Source: Brachybacterium sp. UMB0905
GTDB taxonomy: Bacteria; Actinomycetota; Actinomycetes; Actinomycetales; Dermabacteraceae
DNA: 64,000 nucleotides
NCBI RefSeq assembly: GCF_002871795.1
Contig: NZ_PNHL01000011.1
Span: forward strand, 40,353 to 104,352
Direction of reading: 5' to 3'
The first letter of the stretch is position 1. Every line of letters starts with the position of its first letter. The notes under the pieces were generated by a model that had not been told where the DNA came from, did no database searches, and saw only the letters and a list, made by a program, of their open reading frames with translations. Shown one piece after another: positions 8,067 through 17,661 of this stretch. The translations under genes were made by a program, and so were the position numbers.

Positions 8067-9227
8067 TCACGTCCGCACGAGCCGGGTCAGCACCTCCGCG
8101 TGCCGGGTGTGCGGGAACATGTCCACGTATCGCGCCTGGGCGATCCGGTAGGACGGCATCTGAGCGAGGTCTGCGGCGAGGGTGGTGGGGTTGCAGCTCG
8201 AATACACGACATCCGTCACCCCGGAGCCCTCGAGCCAGGTGGTGAGCTCCTCGCCGAGCCCGCGCCGCGGCGGGTTCACGATCACGGCGTCGGGCGGCCC
8301 GTCGGCCCCTTGAGTTGTCTCTTTGGCCCACTGGGTGGCGTCTCCGGCCAGGAACGTTGTGTGCTCCGCGCCGAGCGCGTCGGCCCCCTCTCGCGCCCCA
8401 GCGATCGCGGCGGCGGAGACCTCCACCCCGGTGATGAGGGCCGACGGGAGGGCGCGCGCCGCGTGCAGGGCGAAGCCCCCGAGCCCGCAGTACAGATCCC
8501 AGATGCGCATCCCCGCGTGGCGGGCCGCGGGCAGTGCGGCGATCCACGCGGCGGCCTGCCGATACAGCTGCCCAGCCACCTCGGTGTGGGTCTGTAGGAA
8601 GGAGCCCGGCGGCGCGAACAGCGTCACGTCCCCGGTGCGCACCGGGATCGCTGCGGGCCCGTGCAACGGGATCTCCGTCGCGCCCTCCACGGCGGTGGTG
8701 TGCTCGGGATGCAGGTTCGCGCTGACGGCGATGACCGAGGGGTGGGCCTTGAGCAGGCGCGGCAGATGCTCGACGAGCCGCGGCAGGGCCTTGTCGCTGC
8801 GCAGTACGAACCGCAGCTGATGCTCTCCGTCGGGCGTGGTTGTGACCAGCACGTTCTTGATTTCGCCGCGGCGGCGTGCGACGTCATACGGGGGGATCTG
8901 GGCGCGGCGGATCAGCTCCTTCGCGCCGGTGAGCACCGCCTCCACGCCTGCGGGGTACAGCGGGCAGTCGCACAGGTCCGCGCCGCGGGACTGCCCGGGC
9001 AGGGTCAGCAACGGCGCCTGGGCGGTGCCGCCGACGGCCATTTTCCCGCGGGCGCGGAAGCCCCGCTCCGCGCCGACGATCGGCTCCGACCAGATCGTGC
9101 CCGGCGCGAGATGCGGGGCGAGCAGCTGCTCGACGTGCTCGCGGCCGCGGGCGAGCTGCCGCGGGCGGGGGAGGTCCAGCAGCGTGCAGGACCCGCACGC
9201 GCCGGAGTCGAAGTGGTGGCACCGCAC
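8067..9227 (-). CDS. rlmC: 23S rRNA (uracil-C5)-methyltransferase, RlmC/TrmA family
   Basis: 386-aa SAM-dependent methyltransferase acting on a uridine in 23S rRNA (U747 in the RlmC subfamily). The N-terminus has the Fe-S ligand pattern C3...C11-x2-C14 (SGACGSCTL), with a further Cys in LCDCPLY. The Rossmann SAM site is WDLYCGLGGFALHAA, followed by VNPPRRGLG and the catalytic Cys motif SSCNPTTLAADL. The length and lack of a TRAM domain fit RlmC better than RlmD. The start ATG encodes MRCHHFDSG. Divergent from the gene at 9286, with 58 nt between. Confidence 0.9.
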   Translation of the reverse strand: MRCHHFDSGACGSCTLLDLPRPRQLARGREHVEQLLAPHLAPGTIWSEPIVGAERGFRARGKMAVGGTAQAPLLTLPGQSRGADLCDCPLYPAGVEAVLTGAKELIRRAQIPPYDVARRRGEIKNVLVTTTPDGEHQLRFVLRSDKALPRLVEHLPRLLKAHPSVIAVSANLHPEHTTAVEGATEIPLHGPAAIPVRTGDVTLFAPPGSFLQTHTEVAGQLYRQAAAWIAALPAARHAGMRIWDLYCGLGGFALHAARALPSALITGVEVSAAAIAGAREGADALGAEHTTFLAGDATQWAKETTQGADGPPDAVIVNPPRRGLGEELTTWLEGSGVTDVVYSSCNPTTLAADLAQMPSYRIAQARYVDMFPHTRHAEVLTRLVRT

Positions 9228-9285
9228 CCCCGGAGTCTACGAGCCGGGCAGTCGGCTGTCGCACCTCCGCGCTAGCCTCCGGGAC

Positions 9286-10302
9286 ATGTCCCGTGACGAC
9301 GCCTCCCTCGATGAGCACGTCGCGAGCTGGCGCGACCAGCTCGTCGAGCTGTCCCTGCCCGGGGTCGGGGCGGTGACGGCACGGGTGGACGACACGCCCC
9401 CGGCCGACGAGACGCCGGAGGACGAGCCTGGCTTCCGGCGGCGGGAGCCGACGGTGCCGCCGGCACGGGAGACGGTGCGCCGCACGCTCGCCGCACGGCC
9501 GCCGCTCGTGCTTGAGCACGCCTGGCTGGTGGTGCCCGCTCTCGGGCCCGTGCTGCCGGTGGACGGAGAGGGCGTGGGGCTGGTCGGCGACCTGTCCGGC
9601 CGGCGACCGCCCGAGGAGGTGCAGGGCGAGAGCGCTGCGCCGGCCCGTCCCAGCCGGGAAGGGGTGGAGGTCGGGGCTCCGATCGGGGCTCCTCGGCGGC
9701 GTCCGCTCTCCCCGCGCTGGGGCTGGTTCCGCGTCCCCGCCGTGGCGGCGGCGCTGCGGGCGAGGGGCGGGATCGTCGGTCGCGGAGCGTTCGTCGGCCC
9801 TCGCCGGGAGTGGTACGAGCCGGCCGTCGCGACGCGCGAGGACCTGCTGGGCGCCCATCCGGACCAGGCGCTCGAGAGCGCGCTGGCGGCCGCGCGGGAG
9901 CTCGGACAGGTGGCGGTGCTGCGGATCGGGCCGGACGGGCTCGACGTCCACCCCACCGGCGCGGACCCGCGGGTCCCCGTGCTGGAGGGGCTCCAGCTGC
10001 AGGTCACGGCCCGGCCCGCGCAGTGCCCGCTGCAGGGCGAGGACGGCTGCGGGCCCTGTCGGCCCGTCGGCGGCCCCTGGATCCGCGCCTCGCAGGAGGC
10101 GCAGATCGACTGGGAGGCGCGGCGTGCGCAGGCCGTCGCGATGCTGGGCTGCGGGGTGTGCTTCGGGGAGGCGCTGCCGCCGGAGCCGGATCAGCCGCAG
10201 GTGCCGCGCCTGGCGGAGGCGGTGCCCGTCACGCACCTGGGCCGGCTGCACCTGCGCGGCGGCGGGAGCGTGCAGATCGACCCGCTCATCAGGCCGCGCT
10301 GA
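9286..10302 (+). CDS. Unrecognised 338-aa protein with clustered cysteines
   Basis: Family not recognised. Begins MSRDDASLDEHVASWRDQLV. The middle is proline/arginine-rich and low in complexity (RPSREGVEVGAPIGAPRRR). Near the C-terminus there are Cys residues in AQCPLQGEDGCGPCRPVGG and MLGCGVCFGEALPP, which could bind a metal. No signal peptide. The start ATG sits in the centre of the 12-bp palindrome GGGACATGTCCC (9281-9292), and a TAGCCT box ends 8 nt before it, so the transcript may be nearly leaderless. An in-frame extension to 8836 would overlap the divergent rlmC gene and is rejected. Confidence 0.6.
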   Translation: MSRDDASLDEHVASWRDQLVELSLPGVGAVTARVDDTPPADETPEDEPGFRRREPTVPPARETVRRTLAARPPLVLEHAWLVVPALGPVLPVDGEGVGLVGDLSGRRPPEEVQGESAAPARPSREGVEVGAPIGAPRRRPLSPRWGWFRVPAVAAALRARGGIVGRGAFVGPRREWYEPAVATREDLLGAHPDQALESALAAARELGQVAVLRIGPDGLDVHPTGADPRVPVLEGLQLQVTARPAQCPLQGEDGCGPCRPVGGPWIRASQEAQIDWEARRAQAVAMLGCGVCFGEALPPEPDQPQVPRLAEAVPVTHLGRLHLRGGGSVQIDPLIRPR

Positions 10303-10320
10303 CCCCGATCGCCGGGCTGA

Positions 10321-10797
10321 TCAGGCGAACCACTCCGTGGGCGGGCCCGCCATCAGCAGCAGCGAGAACACCACCGCGACCATTACGATCGCGATCAGGC
10401 CGGCGAGCAGCGGATGGCGCAGCGCGAGGGCGACCACCTTCTCCGGGAACGAGCGCGGGGCGTCCTCGCGCAGCCGCCAGGAGTCCCCGAGCAGGCCCTT
10501 CCGGTGCGCCCAGCGCTCGAAGGGGACCGTGAGATACGGGACCAGGGCGGAGCCCAGCCCCATCGCCAGGCGCCCGAGGCTCCAGCGCTGATCGATCGCG
10601 ACCAGCACCGTCACCACCACATAGGACAGGAACACGAAGCCGTGCAGGCTCCCGCCGATCCGCACCCCCACCTCGGTGACCTGCAGCGCGTACTTCAGCA
10701 GCATGCCGAGCAGCAGCAGGGTCCAGGTGACCATCTCGGCCAGGGCCAGCAGACGGTACAGGCGGGATGGGGTCCGGATCAGACGCATGGCCCTCAT
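10321..10797 (-). CDS. DUF3817-type integral membrane protein
   Basis: 158 aa. An N-terminal RTPSRLYRLLALAEMVTWTLL segment leads into a first membrane helix, then GGSLHGFVFLSYVVVTVLVAI, GLGSALVPYLTVPFERW and a C-terminal helix before GPPTEWFA. The SLHG...F and VPFERW motifs are typical of DUF3817. Function unknown in the family. Two starts are possible 9 nt apart (10797 and 10788), and I list the longer. The gene converges on the preceding gene with 18 nt between stops. Confidence 0.8.
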   Translation of the reverse strand: MRAMRLIRTPSRLYRLLALAEMVTWTLLLLGMLLKYALQVTEVGVRIGGSLHGFVFLSYVVVTVLVAIDQRWSLGRLAMGLGSALVPYLTVPFERWAHRKGLLGDSWRLREDAPRSFPEKVVALALRHPLLAGLIAIVMVAVVFSLLLMAGPPTEWFA

Positions 10798-10891
10798 GGT
10801 GCCAGATGCCCGCTGGATCCCACCCGGGAGCAGGGGCGGGGTCCGACGATCGTCGGATTCGGTGCGGCGGAGCGCCTGCAAGGGTGGGGTC

Positions 10892-11551
10892 ATGACGACG
10901 CATACGATCCCCGGAGAGCTGTTCCTGCTGCTGACCACCGACTCCGGCCGCCAGGACTCCACCTCCTACCGCCGCCAGGCCCTCGCGGGCGCAGCCATCG
11001 CTGAGCTTGTGCTGCGCGAGAAGATCGCGCTCACGGAGGGCCGCAACCCGAAGGTCCAGGTCCGCGACACGGTGCCCACGGACCTGCCCACTCTCGACCA
11101 GGCCCTCGGGGCTCTCGCGGATCTCGACGGCAAGGCCGTGAAGTCCGTGATCGGCCACCGGTCGATGGATCTCACCGAGGTGATCGGGGAGTCCTTCGCG
11201 GCCGACGGGGTGGTGCAGCGCAAGGACGGCTGGTTCACCACCACCTGGCCCACGCACGACGACACCGTCGAGACCGCGCTGCGCGCTCGACTGGCCCGCG
11301 CCGTGCGCGAGCCGCGGCAGGCCAGCCTGCAGGACGGGATCCTGCTGGAGCTGCTGCGCGGCCTCGGGATCGCGCACCGGATCCTCAAGGACGACGTTCC
11401 GGAGATGGGCCGACGGGACCTCGAGAAGGCCATCGCCGCGCTGAAGGTCGAGTCTCCCGAGGCCAAGGCCGTGAAGCGGATCATCGATGAGGCGATGACG
11501 GCGGTGATCGTGGCGACGACCGTGGTCTCCACCACGACCATCACCACCTGA
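10892..11551 (+). CDS. GOLPH3/GPP34-family protein
   Basis: 219 aa, begins MTTHTIPGELFLLLTTDSGRQ. Bacterial GPP34 proteins share the eukaryotic Golgi phosphoprotein 3 fold; their role in actinobacteria is not settled. Supporting features are LxGAAIAELVLREKIAL near the N-terminus, the alternating helical pattern, and the region DGILLELLRGLGIAHRILKDD. There is a stretch of Val/Thr-rich residues at the C-terminus (VATTVVSTTTITT), which might be membrane-associated. A purine-rich AGGGTGGGG precedes the ATG. Confidence 0.8.
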   Translation: MTTHTIPGELFLLLTTDSGRQDSTSYRRQALAGAAIAELVLREKIALTEGRNPKVQVRDTVPTDLPTLDQALGALADLDGKAVKSVIGHRSMDLTEVIGESFAADGVVQRKDGWFTTTWPTHDDTVETALRARLARAVREPRQASLQDGILLELLRGLGIAHRILKDDVPEMGRRDLEKAIAALKVESPEAKAVKRIIDEAMTAVIVATTVVSTTTITT

Positions 11552-11614
11552 TACGCCGCGCGTCGGACCGGGCGCTCAGTGCCCGGACCGCCGCCCGTGA
11601 CCTGAGCCGACGGT

Positions 11615-14230
11615 TCAGCCCCGGCGCCGCGTGGTGCGGGCGGTGGCTGGCGCTGTCCAGGGGTCCTCGGGCCACGGGTGCTTGGGGTAGCGGCCGCGCA
11701 TCTCCTTGCGCACCTGCTGGTAGGGGCCGTCCCAAAAGGACCGCAGGTCATCAGTGACAGCAAGGGGCCGACCGGCGGGGGAGAGCAGGTGGAACAGCAC
11801 CGGCACCCGCCCGCCCACCAGGCGCGGGGTCTCCGCCAGCCCGAACAGCTCCTGCAGCTTCGCCGCCACGACGCAGCGGCCCGTCGGATCCTCCGGGTCC
11901 GGGTACTGAATCCGTGCGGTCCGCCCCGAGGGCACCGGCAGCCGCTCCGGCACCAGCTCATCGAGGGCCGATGCCTCCGGCCAGGGCAGCAGCAGCCGCA
12001 GACCCCCGGTCACATCCACGGCGGCGAGGTTCGTGCTCCGGGCCCCGAGCTGCGGGGCGAGCCAGACCTCCAGCTGCTCCAGCAGCGCCGCCTCATCCAT
12101 CGCCGGCCACGGTGCCCCGAGCTCTCGGTGCAGCAGTGCGAGCCGCGCCCGCAGCGTCGCGGCCGACTCCTTCCAGGTGAGGGCCGCAAGCCCCTGCTCA
12201 CGCACCGCCGCGAGCACCGCCTCGCGCGCATCATCGCCCTGGACCCGCACGGGCGTGGAGGCCAGCTCGATCGCGCCGAGCCGCCGCAGCTGCCGCACCC
12301 GTACCGCACCGCCCTCCAGACGCGCCGAGCGCTCCTCGACGAGCAACCCGGCCCCAAGCGCGAGCGCATCGGCCTCCGCCAGGGGTGCGGCGGCCCGCAG
12401 CACCGCCCCGGTCCCATCCGCCGCCCGCCCCCGAGCGCGCTGCACCTCCCAGGCCACGAGCCACTCACAACCCAGCAGCCCACTGCCCTCCGGCAGGGCC
12501 GCCCGCGTCCCCGAGGCCAGCAGATAGGAGCGCGAACCCTCCCCAGTGCGGCGCGCGATCCGCTCCGGCCGGGCAAGCGCGAGCACCGCCCCGACCTGCT
12601 CCGCGTCCGTCGAGGCCGTGATCTCTGCCGCGGCGGTGGCCGCTGCGGTTTTCCCAGCGGTGATGTCGCTGCGCTCCCCGCGCCGCGACGTGACCAGGCG
12701 GCCCAGGCGGTCCCGCTCCCGTCGCCACCGCGGCGCCCCCGGGGCGCGGCCCGCCCGCAGATCCGCGAGCAGCCGCGGCAGGTCCGCGCCCGGCGGCCGA
12801 TGGTCATCGGATACCGCCGCGACCACCTCGGCAGCCTGTCGCGCTGCCTGCGGGCCTGGCAGGGATGCGGCGCCGTCGGCCAGGGCCCGCGCCTCCCGCA
12901 CCCCGATCGGCATCCGCGCCACCGCCTGCCCGGCGGGCGTCGGCCGCCCCTGCTCATCGACCAGCCCAAGGGCGCGCAGCGTTTCCTCTGCCGCGAGGAT
13001 CTCCGCGGCCGGCGGGGCGGTCAGCAGCGTGAGGCATTCCCCGCGCGGCGTGCCCCAGCAGGCCAGCTGCAGCGCCGCATCGGTGAGGTCCGCGGCGGTG
13101 ATCTCCGGCGGCGCCTGCGCAGGCATCCCCGCAAGCTCCGCCTCGCTGAACACGCGCACCGCCCGGCCGGGGCCGAGCCGCGCCGCCCGCCCGGCCCGCT
13201 GCGCCACCGCGGCTTCCGACGCACTCACCGTGACCAGGCCCGACATGTCCCGCCCGCGATCGCGCCGCACCTCACGCGAGAGCCCCGCATCGACCACCAG
13301 GTGCACGCCCGGCACCGTCAGGGAGCTCTCCGCAATTGCCGTGGATACCACGATCCGCGGCCGCTCCCCGGGCTGCCGTCCGGCCGTCGCGCGGTCCTGC
13401 TGCGCCGCCGGCAGCCGACCATGCAGCGCGAGGACCTCCACCCCGTCGCCGACGAGCCCACGCAGACGGGCCACGGTCTCATCGACCTCCCGTCCCCCGG
13501 GCACGAACACGAGCGCATCGGACCCGTCCGCGCTGCGGTGCGCGCTCGCCGTCACCCGCGCCAGGTGATCCAGGTACTCGCCGCGCACGCCGCGCTCATC
13601 CAGCCGCGGCCCGGGCGCCGGGGCGTGCTCGATCGAGAGGGGATGCAGGGCGCTTGGCACCTCGACGATCGCCGCGCCCTCCAGCACGGCCGCGACCGCG
13701 GCGGCGTCGAGCGTCGCGGACATCGCCCCCACCAGGAGATCTTCGCGCAGCTGCTGGGCCTCGGCGAGCATGCCCAGCAGCAGATCGGTCTCGAGCGACC
13801 GCTCATGCACCTCATCCAGCAGCACCGCCCCCACGCCGGGCAGCTCCGGATTGGCCAGCAGCCGCCGCAGCAGCACCCCCGGCGTCAGCATCTCCACGCG
13901 GGTGGAGCCGCTCACCTCCCGCTGCCCGCGCACGGTGAAACCCACCGGCCCGCCCAGCGCACTCCCGTCCAGGGTGGCCAGCCGACGGGCCGCCGCCCGC
14001 ACCGCCACCCGCCGCGGCTGCGTGACCAGCGTGGTGCCCTCGACGAGATTCGCCACCAGCGGCGGCACGAGCGTGGTCTTGCCGGTGCCGGGCGGGGCGG
14101 TGACCACCATCGCGCCCCGGCGCGCCGCCTCCTCCAGCTGCGCCTGCTGCGTCCCGACGGGCAGTCCCGCTCCGATCCGAGCGAGGTCGAAACGGTGCGG
14201 GGCGGCGGCAGCAGGCATGTGCTCCATCAT
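11615..14230 (-). CDS. hrpB: ATP-dependent helicase HrpB
   Basis: 871-aa DEAH-type RNA helicase-like protein. Walker A is TAPPGTGKTT (residues about 44-53), Walker B is LLDEVHERS, motif III is MSATLDA, and motif VI is AQRAGRAARLGPG. The C-terminal HrpB domain includes ARKT-free LFGLAETPRLV and the family end HPWPEDPWTAPATART. Its physiological role in actinobacteria is unclear. Several Met codons lie at the start (MMEHM); the first is listed, and a GGAG lies 3 nt before the fifth residue. It diverges from the lamin-tail gene across about 190 nt. Confidence 0.93.
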   Translation of the reverse strand: MMEHMPAAAAPHRFDLARIGAGLPVGTQQAQLEEAARRGAMVVTAPPGTGKTTLVPPLVANLVEGTTLVTQPRRVAVRAAARRLATLDGSALGGPVGFTVRGQREVSGSTRVEMLTPGVLLRRLLANPELPGVGAVLLDEVHERSLETDLLLGMLAEAQQLREDLLVGAMSATLDAAAVAAVLEGAAIVEVPSALHPLSIEHAPAPGPRLDERGVRGEYLDHLARVTASAHRSADGSDALVFVPGGREVDETVARLRGLVGDGVEVLALHGRLPAAQQDRATAGRQPGERPRIVVSTAIAESSLTVPGVHLVVDAGLSREVRRDRGRDMSGLVTVSASEAAVAQRAGRAARLGPGRAVRVFSEAELAGMPAQAPPEITAADLTDAALQLACWGTPRGECLTLLTAPPAAEILAAEETLRALGLVDEQGRPTPAGQAVARMPIGVREARALADGAASLPGPQAARQAAEVVAAVSDDHRPPGADLPRLLADLRAGRAPGAPRWRRERDRLGRLVTSRRGERSDITAGKTAAATAAAEITASTDAEQVGAVLALARPERIARRTGEGSRSYLLASGTRAALPEGSGLLGCEWLVAWEVQRARGRAADGTGAVLRAAAPLAEADALALGAGLLVEERSARLEGGAVRVRQLRRLGAIELASTPVRVQGDDAREAVLAAVREQGLAALTWKESAATLRARLALLHRELGAPWPAMDEAALLEQLEVWLAPQLGARSTNLAAVDVTGGLRLLLPWPEASALDELVPERLPVPSGRTARIQYPDPEDPTGRCVVAAKLQELFGLAETPRLVGGRVPVLFHLLSPAGRPLAVTDDLRSFWDGPYQQVRKEMRGRYPKHPWPEDPWTAPATARTTRRRG

Positions 14231-14418
14231 GCCTGCGCCCGGCGCCCCCGTCGGCCCCGGCCCTCGCTCGCCAGCCCCGTCGGCCCCATCCGCCCCTCAC
14301 CCCGATCACGTCCTCGTTCACACCCGCGTTCACTCGCGGGCCACCGGGGCGCCGCGGATCATTCACACCGATCTGGTGAGATCCCGCAGGCCCATCCCAC
14401 CCCCGTGAAGGAGAACCC

Positions 14419-16878
14419 ATGCGCTCCCTGCCCGCCCTGTCGCGCCGTGCCGGCGCCCTGCTGATCGCCGGCGCGCTGTCCGCGCCGCTGGCCGCCGCGG
14501 TGGTCGGCGCCGCCCCGGCCCAGGCCGCCGACACGGACGTGGTGATCTCCGAGGTGGAGTCCTCCGACCCCGACGGCGGGGAGGACTGGGTGGAGCTGCA
14601 GAACACCGGCACTGAGCCGGTGGACGTCTCCGGCTGGTACCTCAAGGACGACAACGACGACCGCACCTGGCAGATCCCCGCCGGGACCGTCATCGAGCCC
14701 GGCGCCTTCCTCGTGCTCGACCACGAGAAGGCCGTGCCGGGCGGGTTCGACTTCGGCCTGGGCGGCGAGGATGCGGCCCGCCTGTTCGCCGCCGACGGCA
14801 CCACGCTGATCGACGAGATCACCTGGACCGAGCACGCCCCCACCACGTACATCCGGATCGACGGCGAGGTGGTCGCCTCCGCCGAGCCCACCAAGGGCGC
14901 CGAGAACTCCGGGCCCTACGAGGCGCCCAAGGCGCCCGGCGACCACCCCGATGCCGGCACCATCCGGGTCACCGAGGCGGTCTCCGAGGGGGATGACTGG
15001 GTGGAGATCATGAATGTCTCCGACCGCGAGGTGGACCTCTCCGGCTGGTACCTGCTGGATGAGAAGGACCTCCCCAACGAGACCCCGCACGTGCTGCCCG
15101 CCGGCACGACCCTCGCCCCCGGGGAGATCCTGCAGATCACCGGCATGCCCTTCGGCCTCGGCAAGGGCGATCAGGCCCGCCTGTTCACCGATAACGGCTA
15201 CCTCATGGACGGTCTGGCCTGGCCGGAGGGCACGCACGCCGCCCCCTCCTGGCAGCTGTGCGGCCCCGAGGGCACGGCGGGCATGAGCCACGTGGCGACC
15301 CCAGGCGCCCCGAACGCCTGCGGCGATGTGGTCATCACGGAGACGAACTCCAAGGGCGATGACTTCGTGGAGCTCACCAATCTCGGCGAGCAGCCGGCGG
15401 ACCTCTCGGGCCATCGCATCCTCGATGACGACGACGAGCACGTGTTCACGATCCCCGAGGGCACCGTGCTGCAGCCCGGCGAGATCCTCCTGATCACCGG
15501 GGATGAGCTGGGCTTCGGTCTGGGCGGCGAGGACATGGTGCGCCTGCAGGACCCGAGCGGCGAGCTGCTGGGCCAGGTCGCCTGGAGCGAGCATGTGCTG
15601 CCCTCGAACGCGCTGTGCGACGGCGTCTACGGGCCCTCCGGCGCCGCGACCCCCGGTGCACAGAACGACTGCGGTCCGGGCGAGGGTGACCTCGAGACGA
15701 CTCCGCTGCCCACCGATGGGAACGTCATCGCGGCCGATGACCCCTCCGAGTGGGGTGAGGACCTGTCGGGCCTGGATCTGCAGATCCTCGAGGACGGCAC
15801 CCAGGTGCTGTGGGCCGTGAACAATGACGCCGGGCAGATTTCCCGCCTCGAGCGCGACGGCGAGGGCATCTGGCGCCAGAGCGAGGGCTGGCCCACCGGG
15901 GGCAAGCTCACCCGCTTCGCCGACGGCGCCGGCACCCCCGACGGGGAGGGCATCTCCGTGGGCACCGACGGGCTGATCTACGTTTCCGCCGAGCGGGACA
16001 ACGACACCAAGGGCACCAGCCGCAATACGATCCTTGCCTTCGATGCGAGCAGCAGCGAGCAGGAGCTCGTGGCCGTCTCCGAGTGGAACCTCACCGAGGT
16101 GCTGCCGACCACGTCGGCCAACGGCGGCCTCGAGGGCATCGAGATGGTGGGCCCCGAGGCGATGGCGAACCTGGGGGTAGAGGTCCCGGCCGCGCAGGCT
16201 TACGCCTTCGTGGTGCTCGAGGACACCGGTGACGTGTATGCCCTGGCGCTGCAGGCCGATGGGTCCGCGGAGCTGCTCGCCACCCTTCCCTCGCCGCTCG
16301 ATGGCCTGATGGCGCTGGACTACGACGCGGCCAGCAACACCCTGTGGGCCTTCGGCGATGAGGCGGTGCAGGGCATGTCGGTGCAGTACAACCTCGGCGC
16401 CAAGACCGTCGAGGCCGGTCCGGTGCTGGAGCGCGCAGAGGGTATGCCCGAGCAGTTCGCGAACGAGGGTGTGGCCCTCGAGCCGACGGATGTGTGCACC
16501 GAAGGGGTGCGCATGGCCTGGTTCGCCGATGACGCGGATACCGACGGCACGAACCTGCGCGGCATCGGCCTGCTGGATGAGCGCTGCGATGCCGGCAGCG
16601 CCCCCGAGGAGGAGCAGCCCGGCGAGGAGAAGCCGGACGACGAGACCCCGGGCGAGGAGGATGCGGCCGATGAGGATTCCGCCGATGACGAGTCCGGAGC
16701 CGTAATCGAAGTCGGCACCGGCGGCAGCGCCCCGTCGGGCACGAGCCCGTCCGGCAGCACCGCGACCGGTGCCCGGCCGCTCGCCCGCACCGGTCTGGAG
16801 GCGGGTGCGCTCGCCGCGGCCGCCGCGGGCCTGGGCCTGCTGGGCACCTGGCTGGTGCGCCGCTCCCGCCGCGCCTGA
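14419..16878 (+). CDS. Secreted, cell-wall-anchored protein with three lamin-tail domains
   Basis: 819 aa. The signal peptide ends near AAPAQAADT. Three lamin-tail (LTD) repeats follow: about residues 38-150 (VVISEVESSD...DWVELQNTG), 175-290 (TIRVTEAVSEGDDWVEI) and 305-420 (VVITETNSKGDDFVELTN). Next is an Asp/Glu-rich region with beta-propeller-like strands (about 430-730), then an acidic, Ser/Gly-rich stalk. The C-terminus is a sorting signal: LARTG (788-792), a hydrophobic helix and RRSRRA. LAxTG is the form used by class E sortases in actinobacteria. LTDs are often linked with extracellular nucleic acid or polymer binding; the ligand here is unknown. Good ribosome site AAGGAGAA. Confidence 0.88.
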   Translation: MRSLPALSRRAGALLIAGALSAPLAAAVVGAAPAQAADTDVVISEVESSDPDGGEDWVELQNTGTEPVDVSGWYLKDDNDDRTWQIPAGTVIEPGAFLVLDHEKAVPGGFDFGLGGEDAARLFAADGTTLIDEITWTEHAPTTYIRIDGEVVASAEPTKGAENSGPYEAPKAPGDHPDAGTIRVTEAVSEGDDWVEIMNVSDREVDLSGWYLLDEKDLPNETPHVLPAGTTLAPGEILQITGMPFGLGKGDQARLFTDNGYLMDGLAWPEGTHAAPSWQLCGPEGTAGMSHVATPGAPNACGDVVITETNSKGDDFVELTNLGEQPADLSGHRILDDDDEHVFTIPEGTVLQPGEILLITGDELGFGLGGEDMVRLQDPSGELLGQVAWSEHVLPSNALCDGVYGPSGAATPGAQNDCGPGEGDLETTPLPTDGNVIAADDPSEWGEDLSGLDLQILEDGTQVLWAVNNDAGQISRLERDGEGIWRQSEGWPTGGKLTRFADGAGTPDGEGISVGTDGLIYVSAERDNDTKGTSRNTILAFDASSSEQELVAVSEWNLTEVLPTTSANGGLEGIEMVGPEAMANLGVEVPAAQAYAFVVLEDTGDVYALALQADGSAELLATLPSPLDGLMALDYDAASNTLWAFGDEAVQGMSVQYNLGAKTVEAGPVLERAEGMPEQFANEGVALEPTDVCTEGVRMAWFADDADTDGTNLRGIGLLDERCDAGSAPEEEQPGEEKPDDETPGEEDAADEDSADDESGAVIEVGTGGSAPSGTSPSGSTATGARPLARTGLEAGALAAAAAGLGLLGTWLVRRSRRA

Positions 16879-16883
16879 GCCGC

Positions 16884-16914
16884 AGCCGCACCGGGGCGCG
16901 TCCCCGGTGCGGCT
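16884..16914. terminator. Bidirectional terminator hairpin
   Basis: A 13-bp perfect stem, AGCCGCACCGGGG with its complement, around CGCGT, placed between two convergent genes (stops at 16878 and 16983). Confidence 0.7.
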
Positions 16915-16982
16915 AGTCGCCATCGGTGACGTCGCGGTGCAGCCGATTCTAGTGATGCAGGCGGTTCAGCCGACCCGTCGGT

Positions 16983-17513
16983 TCAGTCGATGAGGTCGAA
17001 CTCGACCTGCTCGGTGTCCGCGCACACGCTGGTCACCGACAGGGTCCACAGGTCGATCGTGACGGTCTCCCCGAGGGTGATCGGCTCGACCTCACGCGGC
17101 TCCCCATCGCCGATGGTGGCCTCCAGCAGCGCGCGATCATCCTCGATGTCGACGACCGTCACCGTGAGGGTCTCCCCGGCGCGTTCGGGCAGGCCGGGCT
17201 CTGCGGTGTCACCCACGGAGGCGAAGAAGGCGCCCTCACCGGAGCAGGCCGCGGGTGCCTCGAAGTCCTCGGGTGCGGGGGTGATGGGGTAGGGATCCTG
17301 CGGCAGGGCGACCGAGCTCTCCCCGCCGCCATCGGAGGTATCGTCCGCCTCACCGCCGGCATCGGAAGCACCCCCGGCATCTGAGGCTGCGGCGGGATCC
17401 TCCGCCGGGGACGGTTCCTCGCCGCCGGTGCAGGCGGTGCCCAGCAGGGTCAGGGCGAACAGTGCGCCGGCCAGGCGGGCACGGGCGGGACGGGAAGTGG
17501 GCAGCGCGCTCAC
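16983..17513 (-). CDS. Putative secreted lipoprotein, function unknown
   Basis: 176 aa starting at GTG. The N-terminal basic stretch and hydrophobic core end in a lipobox LLGTAC, so the mature protein is probably lipid-anchored outside the membrane. A Glu/Ser/Asp/Gly-rich low-complexity linker (EEPSPAEDPAAASDAGGASD) leads to a compact beta-rich domain with GEGAFFASVGDTAEPGLPE and a final CADTEQVEFDLID; its two cysteines could form a disulfide. A GAGGA ribosome site 9 nt before the GTG decides the start. Longer versions upstream lack a signal peptide at their ends. Confidence 0.75.
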   Translation of the reverse strand: MSALPTSRPARARLAGALFALTLLGTACTGGEEPSPAEDPAAASDAGGASDAGGEADDTSDGGGESSVALPQDPYPITPAPEDFEAPAACSGEGAFFASVGDTAEPGLPERAGETLTVTVVDIEDDRALLEATIGDGEPREVEPITLGETVTIDLWTLSVTSVCADTEQVEFDLID

Positions 17514-17661
17514 GGGCAGATCCTCACGTCGACGGGCGCGAACGGGCCCACGGTAGTCGATTGGTCCGGGTGCCCTCGGCCACCGCCCGGCGGACGCAGG
17601 CGCCCGGGCATGCCACCATGCTGGGGACACCGGCAGGGCCACAGCAGCGGAGGGAAGGCAC

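Noticed and set aside
8836..9285. Longer start for the gene at 9286
   Set aside because: The extension would be antisense to the N-terminal Fe-S region of rlmC and has no family features.
11678..14464. Plus-strand open frame of 928 codons
   Set aside because: Antisense to hrpB, whose helicase motifs are complete; the frame has only Arg/Gln/Pro/His-rich low-complexity sequence.
14359..16923. Minus-strand open frame of 854 codons
   Set aside because: Antisense to the lamin-tail protein, which has a signal peptide, domains and a sorting signal in frame; the antisense product shows none.
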